Shown: piece after piece, positions 1 to 6,331 of the stretch | How positions within the stretch are numbered: the first letter of the stretch is position 1 | How the letters are laid out: each line of letters opens with the position of its first letter | Assembly (NCBI GenBank): GCA_019247255.1 | Contig: JAFAPJ010000018.1 | Location: forward strand, 1 to 7,623 | Origin: Methylobacteriaceae bacterium | GTDB lineage: Bacteria > Pseudomonadota > Alphaproteobacteria > Rhizobiales > Beijerinckiaceae | DNA length: 7,623 bases | Direction: 5' to 3' | The notes under the pieces: model-generated | What the model saw: the letters and a program-made list of their open reading frames with translations, nothing else | Told to the model about the DNA's origin: nothing | Database searches by the model: none | Program-made: the position numbers and the translations under genes

Positions 1-692
1 ACGCCGTCCGCGAAGAGGCCGACCTGGTTGAGGGTCACGCGCTCACCCGCCCGGATCGCCGCCTGCATGGAGGCGGCGTCCACCGGCTCGACCCCGATGA
101 TCCGGGTCTCGGGCCGCAGGAAGCGCGTGATCGCCGCGAGGCCCGCCGCGAGCCCGCCGCCGCCCACCGGCACGAACACCGCTTCGATCGGCTCGCCGTG
201 CTGGCGCAGGATCTCGAGCCCGACCGTGCCCTGGCCCGCGATGACGTCGAGATCGTCGAAGGGATGGACGAAGGTTGCGCCCGTCTCGCGCTCGATCCGC
301 CGGGCCTCGGCCGACGCCTCATCGTAGGCCTCGCCGTGCAGCACGACCTCGCCGCCGCGGGCCCGGACCGCCTCGACCTTGATGGCCGGGGTCGTCACCG
401 GCATCACGATGCGGGCCTGGATCCCGCGCCGGGCGGCCGCGAGCGCGACGCCTTGCGCGTGATTGCCGGCCGAGGCGCAGATCACCCCGCGCCCGAGCTG
501 CTCCGCCGAGAGCCCGGCGATCTTGTTATAGGCGCCCCGGATTTTGAAGGAGAAGACGGGCTGCAGGTCCTCGCGCTTGAGGAGCACCGCCCCGCCGAGC
601 CGGCCCGAGAGCCGCGGCATCGGATCGAGCGGGCTTTCGACCGCGACATCGTAGACCCGGGCCGTGAGGATGCGGCGCACCATGTCCTGCAT
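1..692 (-). CDS. ilvA: Threonine ammonia-lyase, biosynthetic type (partial, C-terminus beyond window)
   Basis: PLP-dependent enzyme that deaminates L-threonine to 2-oxobutanoate and ammonia in the cytoplasm, the first committed step to isoleucine. About 230 residues are visible. I read the frame by translating the reverse strand from ATG 692. Seen: SFKIRGAY with the predicted Schiff-base lysine K50, ASAGNHAQG (about 73-81) for the PLP/substrate region, PFDDLDVIAGQGT (about 144-156), and the glycine-rich phosphate loop VPVGGGGLAAG (about 174-184). The N-terminal lead-in (RVYDVAVESPLD, then LLKREDLQPVFSFK) follows the biosynthetic IlvA pattern of E. coli closely. This argues against the short catabolic TdcB form, but the C-terminal ACT-like regulatory domain that would decide lies off the left edge. 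The start could be ATG 692 or ATG 683; neither has a well-spaced Shine-Dalgarno sequence. The gene lies 75 bases downstream of the small membrane protein gene on the same strand and may be cotranscribed with it. Confidence 0.93.
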   Translation of the reverse strand, partial: MQDMVRRILTARVYDVAVESPLDPMPRLSGRLGGAVLLKREDLQPVFSFKIRGAYNKIAGLSAEQLGRGVICASAGNHAQGVALAAARRGIQARIVMPVTTPAIKVEAVRARGGEVVLHGEAYDEASAEARRIERETGATFVHPFDDLDVIAGQGTVGLEILRQHGEPIEAVFVPVGGGGLAAGLAAITRFLRPETRIIGVEPVDAASMQAAIRAGERVTLNQVGLFADG

Positions 693-767
693 GGGCGCGT
701 GGTGTGAGGGTAAAGCCCGAACAGGGCAAGGGGCGCGAGCGCCGCCCCCGCGCCGGTCGAGCCCGGC

Positions 768-1037
768 CTAGCGGTTCGGCAGGCGGCTCGCGGAGCGGAC
801 GAGCTCGGTCGTCATCTTGGTCGTCGCGACAAGGCGGTCGAGGTCGCTATGGACCTTCCCAATCCCATCCTTCGCCTGGGCGAGCTCGTTCTGCGAGCCG
901 ACGGCGAGCGCCCGCAGATCGGCGATCGTCTCTGTCAGGGCGCCCAGCCGGTTGTAGATCCCGATCGCCACGCAGACGAGCGCCGTGCCGATGACCGACA
1001 GGACGAGCAGCGCCACGGTGATGACGGAGGGAAACAT
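768..1037 (-). CDS. Small membrane-anchored coiled-coil protein, function unknown
   Basis: I do not recognise a named family. The product from ATG 1037 is 89 residues. Residues about 3-28 form one hydrophobic segment (SVITVALLVLSVIGTALVCVAIGIY) that should span the inner membrane. The rest is a polar, heptad-like helix (LGALTETIADLRALAVGSQNELAQAKDGIGKVHSDLDRLVATTKM) that could form a coiled coil. A start at TTG 1103 would add 22 residues of low-complexity character before the membrane segment. ATG 1037, with AGGG a few bases upstream, puts the hydrophobic helix at the N-terminus and is preferred. It is divergent from hmgA and lies upstream of ilvA on the same strand, but nothing in it suggests a role in either pathway. 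Membrane helix plus coiled coil resembles the general build of chemoreceptor or DUF948-like fragments; that resemblance is only architectural. Confidence that it is a real gene is moderate. Confidence 0.6.
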   Translation of the reverse strand: MFPSVITVALLVLSVIGTALVCVAIGIYNRLGALTETIADLRALAVGSQNELAQAKDGIGKVHSDLDRLVATTKMTTELVRSASRLPNR

Positions 1038-1115
1038 AGCCCTAACATGCCCGCGCGGCGCCGCTTCGGCAAGGCTCGTCGGCCGGACGAAGGCTGCGAC
1101 CAAGGGTGAGCCGCC

Positions 1116-1143
1116 TTGACAATTGTTGCATCTGCAACAAATT
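1116..1143 (+). promoter_or_regulatory. Putative hmgA promoter with MarR-like palindromic operator
   Basis: TTGACA at 1116-1121 matches the sigma-70 -35 consensus exactly. CAAATT at 1138-1143, 16 bases further on, is a weak -10 candidate. Between and overlapping them is the inverted repeat TTGTTGCA-TC-TGCAACAA (1123-1140), with two perfect 8-base arms around a 2-base centre. The core TTGC-N4-GCAA has the same half-sites and spacing as the E. coli MarR operator core (TTGCCTGGGCAA). A dimeric repressor bound here would block RNA polymerase. That a MarR-family protein controls hmgA is an inference; no regulator gene lies in the window. Transcription from this promoter would start near 1150, leaving a short leader carrying the hmgA ribosome binding site. 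Confidence 0.6.
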
Positions 1144-1173
1144 GGCGCGACTGTCCAGAACTGGAGAGCCGTC

Positions 1174-2547
1174 GTGAACGTGCAGAACCCGGCCGGCTTC
1201 GGCGCCTATTCGACCTCGCAGCCCACCATCACGCCCGGCTACATGTCCGGCTTCAAGAACTCGTTCGAGACGGAGGCATTGCCGGGCGCGCTGCCGGTCG
1301 GGCGGAACTCGCCCCAGAAGATCAATTACGGGCTATACGCCGAGCAGCTCTCCGGCTCGCCGTTCACCGCGCCGCAGGCCACGAACGAGCGCTCCTGGCT
1401 CTACCGCATCCGCCCGACGGTGAAGCATTCCGGGCGCTATCGGCGGATCGACAAGGGGCTAATCCGCACCGCCCCCGCCGCCCGGGACGAGAGCGACCGG
1501 CCCATCGGGCAGCTGCGCTGGGACCCGCTGCCGTTGGAGGCCGGCGAGGCCACGACCTTCGTGTCGGGGCTGCGGACCTACACGACCTGCGGCGACGCGG
1601 ACACGCAGGCCGGGATGGCGGCGCATGTCGCGATCGTGACGCGCTCCATGGTCGACGAATACGTGTTCAACGCCGACGGCGAGCTCCTCGTGGTCGCGCA
1701 GGAGGGGCGCCTGCGCTTCGCGACCGAGTTCGGCCGCATCGAGATCGAGCCCGGCGAGATCTGCGTGATCCAGCGCGGGATCATCTTCCGGGTCGAGCTC
1801 GTCGACGAGGCGCCGGCGCGCGCCTATGTCTGCGAGAATTACGGCGGAACGTTCACGCTGCCGGATCGCGGGCCGATCGGCGCGAACTGCCTCGCCAATC
1901 CGCGCGACTTCCTGACGCCGGTCGCGGCCTGCGAGGACCGCGAGGTCCCCTCGCGGCTTATCGTGAAATGGGGCGGCGAGCTCTTCGCGACCGACATCGA
2001 GGCGTCTCCGCTCGACGTCGTCGGCTGGCACGGCAATTACGCGCCCTACAAGTACGACCTGCGCCGCTTCTCGCCCGTCGGCGCGATCCTGTTCGATCAT
2101 CCGGACCCGTCGATCTTCACGGTGCTGACGGCGCCGTCCGAGACGCCCGGGACCGCAAATGTCGACTTCGTCATCTTCCCCGAGCGCTGGGGCGTTGCGG
2201 AGAACACCTTCCGGCCGCCCTGGTACCACCGCAACATCATGTCGGAGTTCATGGGGCTCGTGTACGGCGTCTACGACGCGAAGCCCGAGGGCTTCGTCCC
2301 GGGCGGCGTGAGCCTGCACAATTGCATGCTGCCGCACGGGCCGGACGAGCAGGCCTTCGAGCACGCCTCCAACGTCGACCTGAAGCCCGTGAAGCTCACG
2401 GGCACGCTCGCCTTCATGTTCGAGACGCGCTTCCCGCAGCGGGTCACGCGCTTCGCGGCCGAGAGCCCGACCCTCCAGGACAGCTACATCGGCTGCTGGT
2501 CGGGGCTGCGGCGCCACTTCGACCCGACCCGGCGCGACCCCGTGTGA
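1174..2547 (+). CDS. hmgA: Homogentisate 1,2-dioxygenase
   Basis: Fe(II) ring-cleaving dioxygenase that opens homogentisate to maleylacetoacetate in tyrosine and phenylalanine catabolism. From GTG 1174 the protein has 457 residues, close to the 445 of the human enzyme. The iron ligands are visible with the right spacing: H352 and E358 in [14 protein letters not shown] and H388 in CMLPHGPD match human H335, E341 and H371. H309 in FDHPDPSIF matches the human second-sphere H292. Other hallmarks are [24 protein letters not shown] and FMFETRF near the C-terminus. The start was chosen because GGAGAG (1163-1168) sits just upstream of GTG 1174 and homology begins at [12 protein letters not shown]. 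The upstream in-frame TTG at 1123 lies inside the operator palindrome and before the predicted transcription start. No maiA or fahA follows; the next gene is an unrelated pentapeptide-repeat protein 68 bases downstream. Expression is probably inducible through the upstream palindrome. Confidence 0.96.
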   Translation: MNVQNPAGFGAYSTSQPTITPGYMSGFKNSFETEALPGALPVGRNSPQKINYGLYAEQLSGSPFTAPQATNERSWLYRIRPTVKHSGRYRRIDKGLIRTAPAARDESDRPIGQLRWDPLPLEAGEATTFVSGLRTYTTCGDADTQAGMAAHVAIVTRSMVDEYVFNADGELLVVAQEGRLRFATEFGRIEIEPGEICVIQRGIIFRVELVDEAPARAYVCENYGGTFTLPDRGPIGANCLANPRDFLTPVAACEDREVPSRLIVKWGGELFATDIEASPLDVVGWHGNYAPYKYDLRRFSPVGAILFDHPDPSIFTVLTAPSETPGTANVDFVIFPERWGVAENTFRPPWYHRNIMSEFMGLVYGVYDAKPEGFVPGGVSLHNCMLPHGPDEQAFEHASNVDLKPVKLTGTLAFMFETRFPQRVTRFAAESPTLQDSYIGCWSGLRRHFDPTRRDPV

Positions 2548-2615
2548 CGGCGCACGTGACGGGTCTCGCCGGTCCGGCTAAGCCTGAGGGGTGATCGGGG
2601 ACGGACAGGTCGAGC

Positions 2616-3371
2616 ATGCGTGAGAGATGGCGGAGCGGAGCGTCGCTGGCGCTTCTCGCGGCTCTGGCGAGCGGGCCGGCCCTGGCGCGCTGCGAGGATT
2701 CGCCCGACCCGAAGGTCGATTGGTCGGGCTGCGTCAAGAACGACCTGATGCTGTCGCGCGAGGACCTGCGCAGCGCCAGCATGCGCCGCACCTCCCTGTC
2801 CAACACGAATTTCAACCGGGCCAACCTCGCGGGCGCCAATCTCAGCGGGGCGGAGCTGACCTTCGCGAAGTTCGACGAGGCCGACCTCACGGGCGCCGGG
2901 CTGCACAAGGCGGTCGCCTGGCGCACGAGCTTCCGGGGCGCGAAGCTGGCCGGGGCCGACCTGTCCTCGGCCCAGATGAGCCGCGGCAACTTTCAGAAAG
3001 CCAATCTCGCCGGCGCGAAGCTCGGGAAGTCCGAGTTCAACCGCTCGGACCTCACGGGTGCCGACCTCACGGGCGCCGACCTGTCGAAAGCGGAGCTGTC
3101 GCGGGTCAATTTCAAGGACGCCAAGCTCGACCGGACGAACCTGTCATCCGCGAACCTGTCGCGCGCCCGGCTCGCCGGTGCCGGGCTCGCCGAGGCGCAG
3201 TTCGCGGGAGCCTACATGAACCTGACGAACCTCGCGGGCGTCGACCTCAGCCGCGCCGCGGGGCTGACGCAGGGGCAGCTCGACATGTCCTGCGGGAGCC
3301 CCGACACCAAGCTCCCGGCTGGCCTCTCGGCCTCCAAGAACTGGCCCTGCCCGGCCGACGAAGACGATTGA
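2616..3371 (+). CDS. Exported pentapeptide-repeat protein
   Basis: A 251-residue protein with a Sec-type signal peptide: MRERWR charged start, hydrophobic LALLAALASGPA, and a predicted cut after ALA at about residue 24. From about residue 49 to 214 it consists of roughly 33 consecutive pentapeptides of the A(D/N)LXX type, with central Leu or Phe (for example ANLAG ANLSG, SDLTG ADLTG ADLSK). This is known to fold as a right-handed quadrilateral beta-helix, here of about eight turns. Four cysteines lie outside the solenoid: C26 and C39 before it, C226 and C245 after it. This suggests disulfide-stabilised end caps in the periplasm. The tail (LTQGQLDMSCGSPDTKLPAGL) is a motif I recall from other alphaproteobacterial members. 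The start ATG 2616 has ACAGG six bases upstream. No enzymatic residues are evident, and the role is unknown. Cytoplasmic gyrase-protecting (Qnr/MfpA) function is unlikely because of the signal peptide. Confidence 0.92.
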   Translation: MRERWRSGASLALLAALASGPALARCEDSPDPKVDWSGCVKNDLMLSREDLRSASMRRTSLSNTNFNRANLAGANLSGAELTFAKFDEADLTGAGLHKAVAWRTSFRGAKLAGADLSSAQMSRGNFQKANLAGAKLGKSEFNRSDLTGADLTGADLSKAELSRVNFKDAKLDRTNLSSANLSRARLAGAGLAEAQFAGAYMNLTNLAGVDLSRAAGLTQGQLDMSCGSPDTKLPAGLSASKNWPCPADEDD

Positions 3372-3395
3372 GCCGTCGGCATGCGGCGGCCCATC

Positions 3396-3410
3396 CCGGT
3401 CGCGGACCGG
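3396..3410. terminator. Hairpin between convergent genes, possible bidirectional terminator
   Basis: CCGGTC (3396-3401), loop GCG, GACCGG (3405-3410): a perfect 6-bp stem with a 3-base loop. It lies in the 39-base gap between the pentapeptide gene stop (3371) and the SnoaL-like gene stop, whose TGA begins directly at the base of the stem on the minus strand. There is no run of T on either side, so if it terminates transcription it is not a canonical intrinsic terminator. In DNA this GC-rich a 6-bp stem can arise by chance. Confidence 0.35.
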
Positions 3411-3809
3411 TCAGTCGGCGAGCTGCTGCATCAGCCCCGCCATGTCCGCGATCGACCAGTGCTCCGCGATCCGCCCGTTCTCGAGCCGGTCGATGCGGAT
3501 CGTCGCGAGCATGACCGGCCGATCCTTCGCGCGGTGAACCGCGTCGAGCCGGATCTGCGTCGCGACCCGGTCCGCCTCCGCGACCTGCTGCTCGACCCGG
3601 ATCACGACATCCGTAAGCTCGGCGAACCAGGGCGCGAAGCCCTCGTGATACGCGCGCAACGCGGCGAGCCCCTGCTTCTGGGGCGCGGGATCCGCGTGAT
3701 TGACGCAATCCGCCGTCCAGAACCGGGGCAGCTCGTCGATCCGCCCCTGCCGCCAGACCTGCTCGATCAGGTCGAGCACGACCTCCTTGTTCGCGTCACC
3801 ATCATGCAC
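3411..3809 (-). CDS. SnoaL-like (NTF2-fold) family protein
   Basis: A 132-residue cytoplasmic protein with no signal peptide or membrane segment. The layout fits the SnoaL-like polyketide-cyclase/ester-cyclase branch of the NTF2-like superfamily: an N-terminal helix (NKEVVLDLIEQVWRQGRIDELPRFW), the short VNHADPAP stretch, the GLAALRAYHEGFAPWFAELTDVVIRVE segment, and the strand pair ending in ENGRIAEHWSIADMAGLMQQL (about 110-130), the most typical family signature. NTF2-fold proteins form cone-shaped ligand pockets and serve as cyclases, isomerases or binding proteins, so the exact activity cannot be assigned. Translation starts at GTG 3809 with GGAG nine bases upstream. The gene follows hemW by 26 bases on the same strand, so the two are probably cotranscribed, but no functional tie to heme is evident. 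There are no polyketide genes nearby. Confidence 0.85.
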   Translation of the reverse strand: MHDGDANKEVVLDLIEQVWRQGRIDELPRFWTADCVNHADPAPQKQGLAALRAYHEGFAPWFAELTDVVIRVEQQVAEADRVATQIRLDAVHRAKDRPVMLATIRIDRLENGRIAEHWSIADMAGLMQQLAD

Positions 3810-3835
3810 GGCGATCGTCTCCGGCTGAGCCGCGG

Positions 3836-4999
3836 CTAGGCCGCGAGATCCGCGACGACCGCGTCGAGCACCGGGAAGCCCGCGGGCGTCACCGCGATCC
3901 GGGAGCCGCGGCTCGTCGCGATGAGGCCGTCGCCCATCAGCTCGGCGATGCGCTGATGGTCGAGCGGGCGCCCGGAGATCACCCGGTAGCGCGCGGGCTC
4001 GATCCCCTCCCGCAAGCGCAGGCCCATCAGCAGGAACTCGTCGCCTGCCTCCTCGGCGGTCAGCGCGAAGCGCTCGACGAGTCCGTTGCCGTGGCGCTCG
4101 ACGCGGGCGAGCCAGGCTTCCGGATCGCGCTCGGTCGCGGTCGCAGTGCGGCCCTGGGCCGTCATGATGCGGCCATGCGCGCCGGGCCCGACGCCCGCAT
4201 ATTCGCCGTAGCGCCAGTAGACGAGGTTGTGCCGCGACTCGGCGCCGGGCCGCGCGTGGTTCGAGATCTCGTAGGCCGGCAGGCCCGCCTTCTCGCAGAG
4301 CTCCTGCGTGCGGTCGTAAAGCGCGCGGGCGAGATCGGGCCCAGGGATCTCAAGCTTGCCGGCGGCATGGAGCTTCGCAAACCAGGTGTCTGGCTCGATC
4401 GTCAGCTGGTAGAGCGACAGGTGCTCGGTGCCGAGCGCGAGAGCGCGGGCGAGCTCCGCGCCCCAGCCCTTCACGGTCTGGTCGGGCCGCGCGTAGATCA
4501 GGTCGAACGACACGCGCGCGAAGGTGCGGGTCGCGACCGCGAGCGCCGCGAGCGCCTCGTCGGCGCTGTGCATGCGCCCGAGCCGGCGGAGATCCCCATC
4601 GTCGAGCGCCTGGATGCCGAGCGAGACGCGGTTCACGCCGGCGGCCCGGTAGCCCCGGAAGCGCTCGGCCTCGACGCTCGTTGGATTCGCCTCGAGCGTC
4701 ACCTCGGCGCCCTTCGCGACGCTCCAGCTCTCGCCGATCGCCTCGAGAATCCCGGCGACCGTGTCGGGCCGCATCAGGGAGGGCGTGCCGCCGCCGAGGA
4801 ATATGCTCGACACCGTCCGGCCCGGGGCCATCTCGCCCGCTTGCGCGATCTCCAGCCGGAAGGCCTCGAGGAAGCGGTCCTCGTCGATCCCGCCCGCCCG
4901 GACGTGGCTGTTGAAATCGCAGTACGGGCATTTGGCGAGGCAGAACGGCCAATGCACGTAGACGGCGAAGCCCGCGTCGCGAGTCGGGTTGTGGATCAT
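3836..4999 (-). CDS. hemW: Radical SAM family heme chaperone HemW
   Basis: A 387-residue radical SAM protein of the HemN/HemW family. Seen: YVHWPFC followed by the [4Fe-4S] motif C20-x3-C24-x2-C27; the SAM-binding GGGTPS (69-74); LEANP (102-106); VSLGIQ (125-130); RHNLVYW (256-262); GVGPGAH (269-275); and a C-terminal HemW-like domain with EFLLMGLRL (321-329) and a winged-helix-like end (DGLI, TPAGFPVLDAVVADL). After C27 comes DFNS, so the fourth cysteine that marks true coproporphyrinogen dehydrogenase (HemN, CxxxCxxCxC) is absent. Length also fits HemW (about 380) rather than HemN (about 450). HemW is known to bind heme and insert it into respiratory proteins; older annotations call it oxygen-independent coproporphyrinogen III oxidase. 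Start ATG 4999 has no Shine-Dalgarno sequence. A TAGACA hexamer (5012-5007 on this strand) lies seven bases before it, so a leaderless start is possible. rdgB, its usual alphaproteobacterial neighbour, is not upstream here. Confidence 0.95.
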   Translation of the reverse strand: MIHNPTRDAGFAVYVHWPFCLAKCPYCDFNSHVRAGGIDEDRFLEAFRLEIAQAGEMAPGRTVSSIFLGGGTPSLMRPDTVAGILEAIGESWSVAKGAEVTLEANPTSVEAERFRGYRAAGVNRVSLGIQALDDGDLRRLGRMHSADEALAALAVATRTFARVSFDLIYARPDQTVKGWGAELARALALGTEHLSLYQLTIEPDTWFAKLHAAGKLEIPGPDLARALYDRTQELCEKAGLPAYEISNHARPGAESRHNLVYWRYGEYAGVGPGAHGRIMTAQGRTATATERDPEAWLARVERHGNGLVERFALTAEEAGDEFLLMGLRLREGIEPARYRVISGRPLDHQRIAELMGDGLIATSRGSRIAVTPAGFPVLDAVVADLAA

Positions 5000-5163
5000 G
5001 GGGATGTGTCTAGCACGGGGCGGGCCGGGACCCGATGGCCCATTCTGGAGCGCGGCGCGGCCTTGACCCCGCCCGCGCGCCGGGGCACCTGCCCGGCCTC
5101 GCCAGAGATCGAGGAAGAGGCCTCCGCCCGCCCGGGCGCCGGGCGTCGTCGAAGGAGCAGGGC

Positions 5164-5418
5164 ATGGCCGCTGACGTCGCCGAGACCGGTGTCGCCGCAG
5201 ACGAGCTGAAGCAGTTCATCGAGCGCATCGAGCGCCTCGAGGAGGAGAAGGCCGGGATCGCGGGCGACATCAAGGACGTCTTCGCCGAGCTCAAGGGCCG
5301 TGGCTTCGATTCGAAAGCCGTGCGCCAGATCCTGCGCATCCGCAAGAAGGACCATGCGGAGCGCCAAGAGGAGGAGGCGATCCTCGAGCTCTACCTGCAG
5401 GCGCTCGGGATGGCGTGA
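5164..5418 (+). CDS. gapR: GapR family nucleoid-associated protein (DUF2312)
   Basis: An 84-residue protein that aligns by eye along most of its length with Caulobacter Gap[19 protein letters not shown], then [23 protein letters not shown], then the basic [17 protein letters not shown] and the end ELYLQALG. The first part is a coiled-coil dimerisation helix; the second carries the lysine- and arginine-rich DNA-contacting helices. GapR in Caulobacter encircles overtwisted DNA ahead of replication and transcription and stimulates type II topoisomerases. The same role in the nucleoid is likely here, although alphaproteobacteria may carry paralogues and this copy need not be the essential one. 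ATG 5164 is preceded by a strong AAGGAG (5152-5157) with six-base spacing, which makes this the start rather than the in-frame ATG at 5035, which would add 43 low-complexity residues. The gene is divergent from hemW (164-base gap) and convergent with livF. Confidence 0.95.
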   Translation: MAADVAETGVAADELKQFIERIERLEEEKAGIAGDIKDVFAELKGRGFDSKAVRQILRIRKKDHAERQEEEAILELYLQALGMA

Positions 5419-5455
5419 GCCGCGCCGGGTGGCCGCCCAGCGGCCGTCCGGCTCA
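5416..5455. terminator. Stop-codon-embedded hairpin between gapR and livF, likely bidirectional terminator
   Basis: TGAGCCG (5416-5422) pairs perfectly with CGGCTCA (5449-5455), and inside it GGCCG (5431-5435) pairs with CGGCC (5441-5445) around a 5-base loop. The first three bases are the gapR stop TGA; the last three, read on the minus strand, are the livF stop TGA. The structure fills the whole 34-base gap between two convergent genes and is symmetrical, so it can form in both transcripts. There is no T-run, so intrinsic termination is not proven. It may instead act as a 3' end stabiliser. Confidence 0.55.
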
Positions 5456-6331
5456 GGCGAGCCAGCGCTTGCGCCGCTTGTAGCTCTTCACGTTGCGGAA
5501 GCTCTTCTGCGCGCCCTCGGCCATGCCGAGGTAGAATTCCTTGACGTCCTCGTTCTCGCGCAGGGCCTTGGCGGGCCCGTCGAGCACCACGCGGCCGGTC
5601 TCCAGCACGTAGCCGTAGGTCGCGTAGCGCAAGGCCATCGCGGTGTTCTGCTCGGCCAGCAGGAAGGACACGCCCGAGCGGGCGTTGAGCGCGCGCACGA
5701 TCTCGAAGATCTCCTCCACGATGTGCGGCGCGAGCCCCATGGACGGCTCGTCGAGCAGGATCATGCGCGGGTTCGACATCATGGCGCGGCCGATCGCGCA
5801 CATCTGCTGCTCGCCGCCGGACGTGTAGCCGGCGAGCGAGGTGCGGCGCTGCTTCAGCCGCGGGAAGGTCTCGTAGATCTCCTCCAGGCTCCGGCGCACG
5901 GCGGCGCGCCCGTCCGGGCGCGTGAAGGCGCCCGTGAGCAGGTTCTCCTCGATCGTGAGATGGCCGAAGCAGTGCCGGCCCTCCAGCACCTGGATGCAGC
6001 CGCGGCGGACGAGCTCGCTCGGCGAGAGGCGGTCGATGCGCTCGCCCGCGAAGCTGATCGTGCCCTTGGTAACCTCGCCCCGCTCGGCCTTGAGCAGGTT
6101 CGAGATCGCCTTCAGGGTCGTGGTCTTGCCGGCCCCGTTCGCCCCCAGGATCGCCACGATGCCGCCCTGGGGCACCTCGAGCGAGACGCCCTTCAGGACG
6201 AGGATCACGTGGTCGTAGACGACCTCGACGTTGCTGACCGCGAGGATCGGTCCGGCCGGGGCCGCATCGGTGACCGGGTGGGCTGGAGCATGCTCCAGCC
6301 CACGGTTCTGCGCGTGCGCCGGGGAGCTCAC
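5453..6331 (-). CDS. livF: Branched-chain amino acid-type ABC transporter ATPase (LivF-like)
   Basis: Cytoplasmic ATP-hydrolysing subunit of a HAAT-family importer. From GTG 6331 it has 292 residues: Walker A GANGAGKT (63-70, K69), Q-loop Q114 in CIQVLEGRHCF, signature YTSGGEQQM (about 169-177), Walker B MILLDEPS with E195, D-loop region MGLAP, and LLAEQN, where the switch histidine is replaced by Gln as is usual in LivF. The VLEGRHCFGHLTIEENLLTGA stretch and the TSGG instead of LSGG signature resemble a LivF subgroup often annotated with transporters for aromatic or other organic acids; the substrate is not determined. GTG 6331 overlaps the TGA of the solute-binding gene (GTGA), which implies translational coupling. 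It is the only reasonable in-frame start before the ATPase domain. The first 30 residues are a non-conserved Ala/Pro-rich extension partly encoded by a 26-bp palindrome. The C-terminal tail (about 272-292) is strongly basic (KSYKRRKRW). Confidence 0.92.
   Translation of the reverse strand: MSSPAHAQNRGLEHAPAHPVTDAAPAGPILAVSNVEVVYDHVILVLKGVSLEVPQGGIVAILGANGAGKTTTLKAISNLLKAERGEVTKGTISFAGERIDRLSPSELVRRGCIQVLEGRHCFGHLTIEENLLTGAFTRPDGRAAVRRSLEEIYETFPRLKQRRTSLAGYTSGGEQQMCAIGRAMMSNPRMILLDEPSMGLAPHIVEEIFEIVRALNARSGVSFLLAEQNTAMALRYATYGYVLETGRVVLDGPAKALRENEDVKEFYLGMAEGAQKSFRNVKSYKRRKRWLA
6278..6303. repeat. 26-bp perfect palindrome within the 5' end of livF
   Basis: The arm GTGGGCTGGAGCA (6278-6290) is followed without spacer by its exact reverse complement TGCTCCAGCCCAC (6291-6303); the next pair outward (6277/6304) fails. 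It begins 25 bases downstream of the solute-binding gene's stop on the transcript and encodes residues about 10-18 of the LivF N-terminal extension. As RNA it would fold into a hairpin with a stem of up to 11 bp and a loop of about four bases. The GGAGCATG core recalls short palindromic repeats (GAGCATGATC-type) that are common in Hyphomicrobiales genomes; a relation to them is inferred. Confidence 0.85.

Noticed and set aside
732..743. GGCGC-GA-GCGCC inverted repeat between the small membrane gene and ilvA
   Set aside because: The loop would be only two bases, there is no T-run, and such short GC repeats are expected by chance here.
1123..1173. Upstream TTG start for hmgA adding 17 residues
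   Set aside because: The codon lies in the operator palindrome and before the predicted transcription start, and no ribosome binding site precedes it. GTG 1174 has GGAGAG.
1116..2594. Second long open frame on the plus strand overlapping hmgA, and a 352-codon open frame antisense to it
   Set aside because: Both are Arg/Ala/Gly-rich with no recognisable motifs. They arise because high third-position GC removes stops in other frames; the hmgA frame has all iron ligands at the right spacing.
3836..4999. Oxygen-independent coproporphyrinogen III oxidase (HemN)
   Set aside because: The fourth cysteine of the HemN motif is missing (C-x3-C-x2-C-D-F-N) and the length fits HemW.
5129..5145. CGCCCG-GGCGC-CGGGCG hairpin just before the gapR ribosome binding site
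   Set aside because: It could fold in a leader RNA, but the stem is short and purely GC in a GC-only stretch. There is no sign of an alternative fold or of sequestering AAGGAG.
3956..5209. 417-codon open frame on the plus strand antisense to hemW
   Set aside because: Its translation is a low-complexity mirror of hemW codons without family features, and it would overlap the true gapR start.
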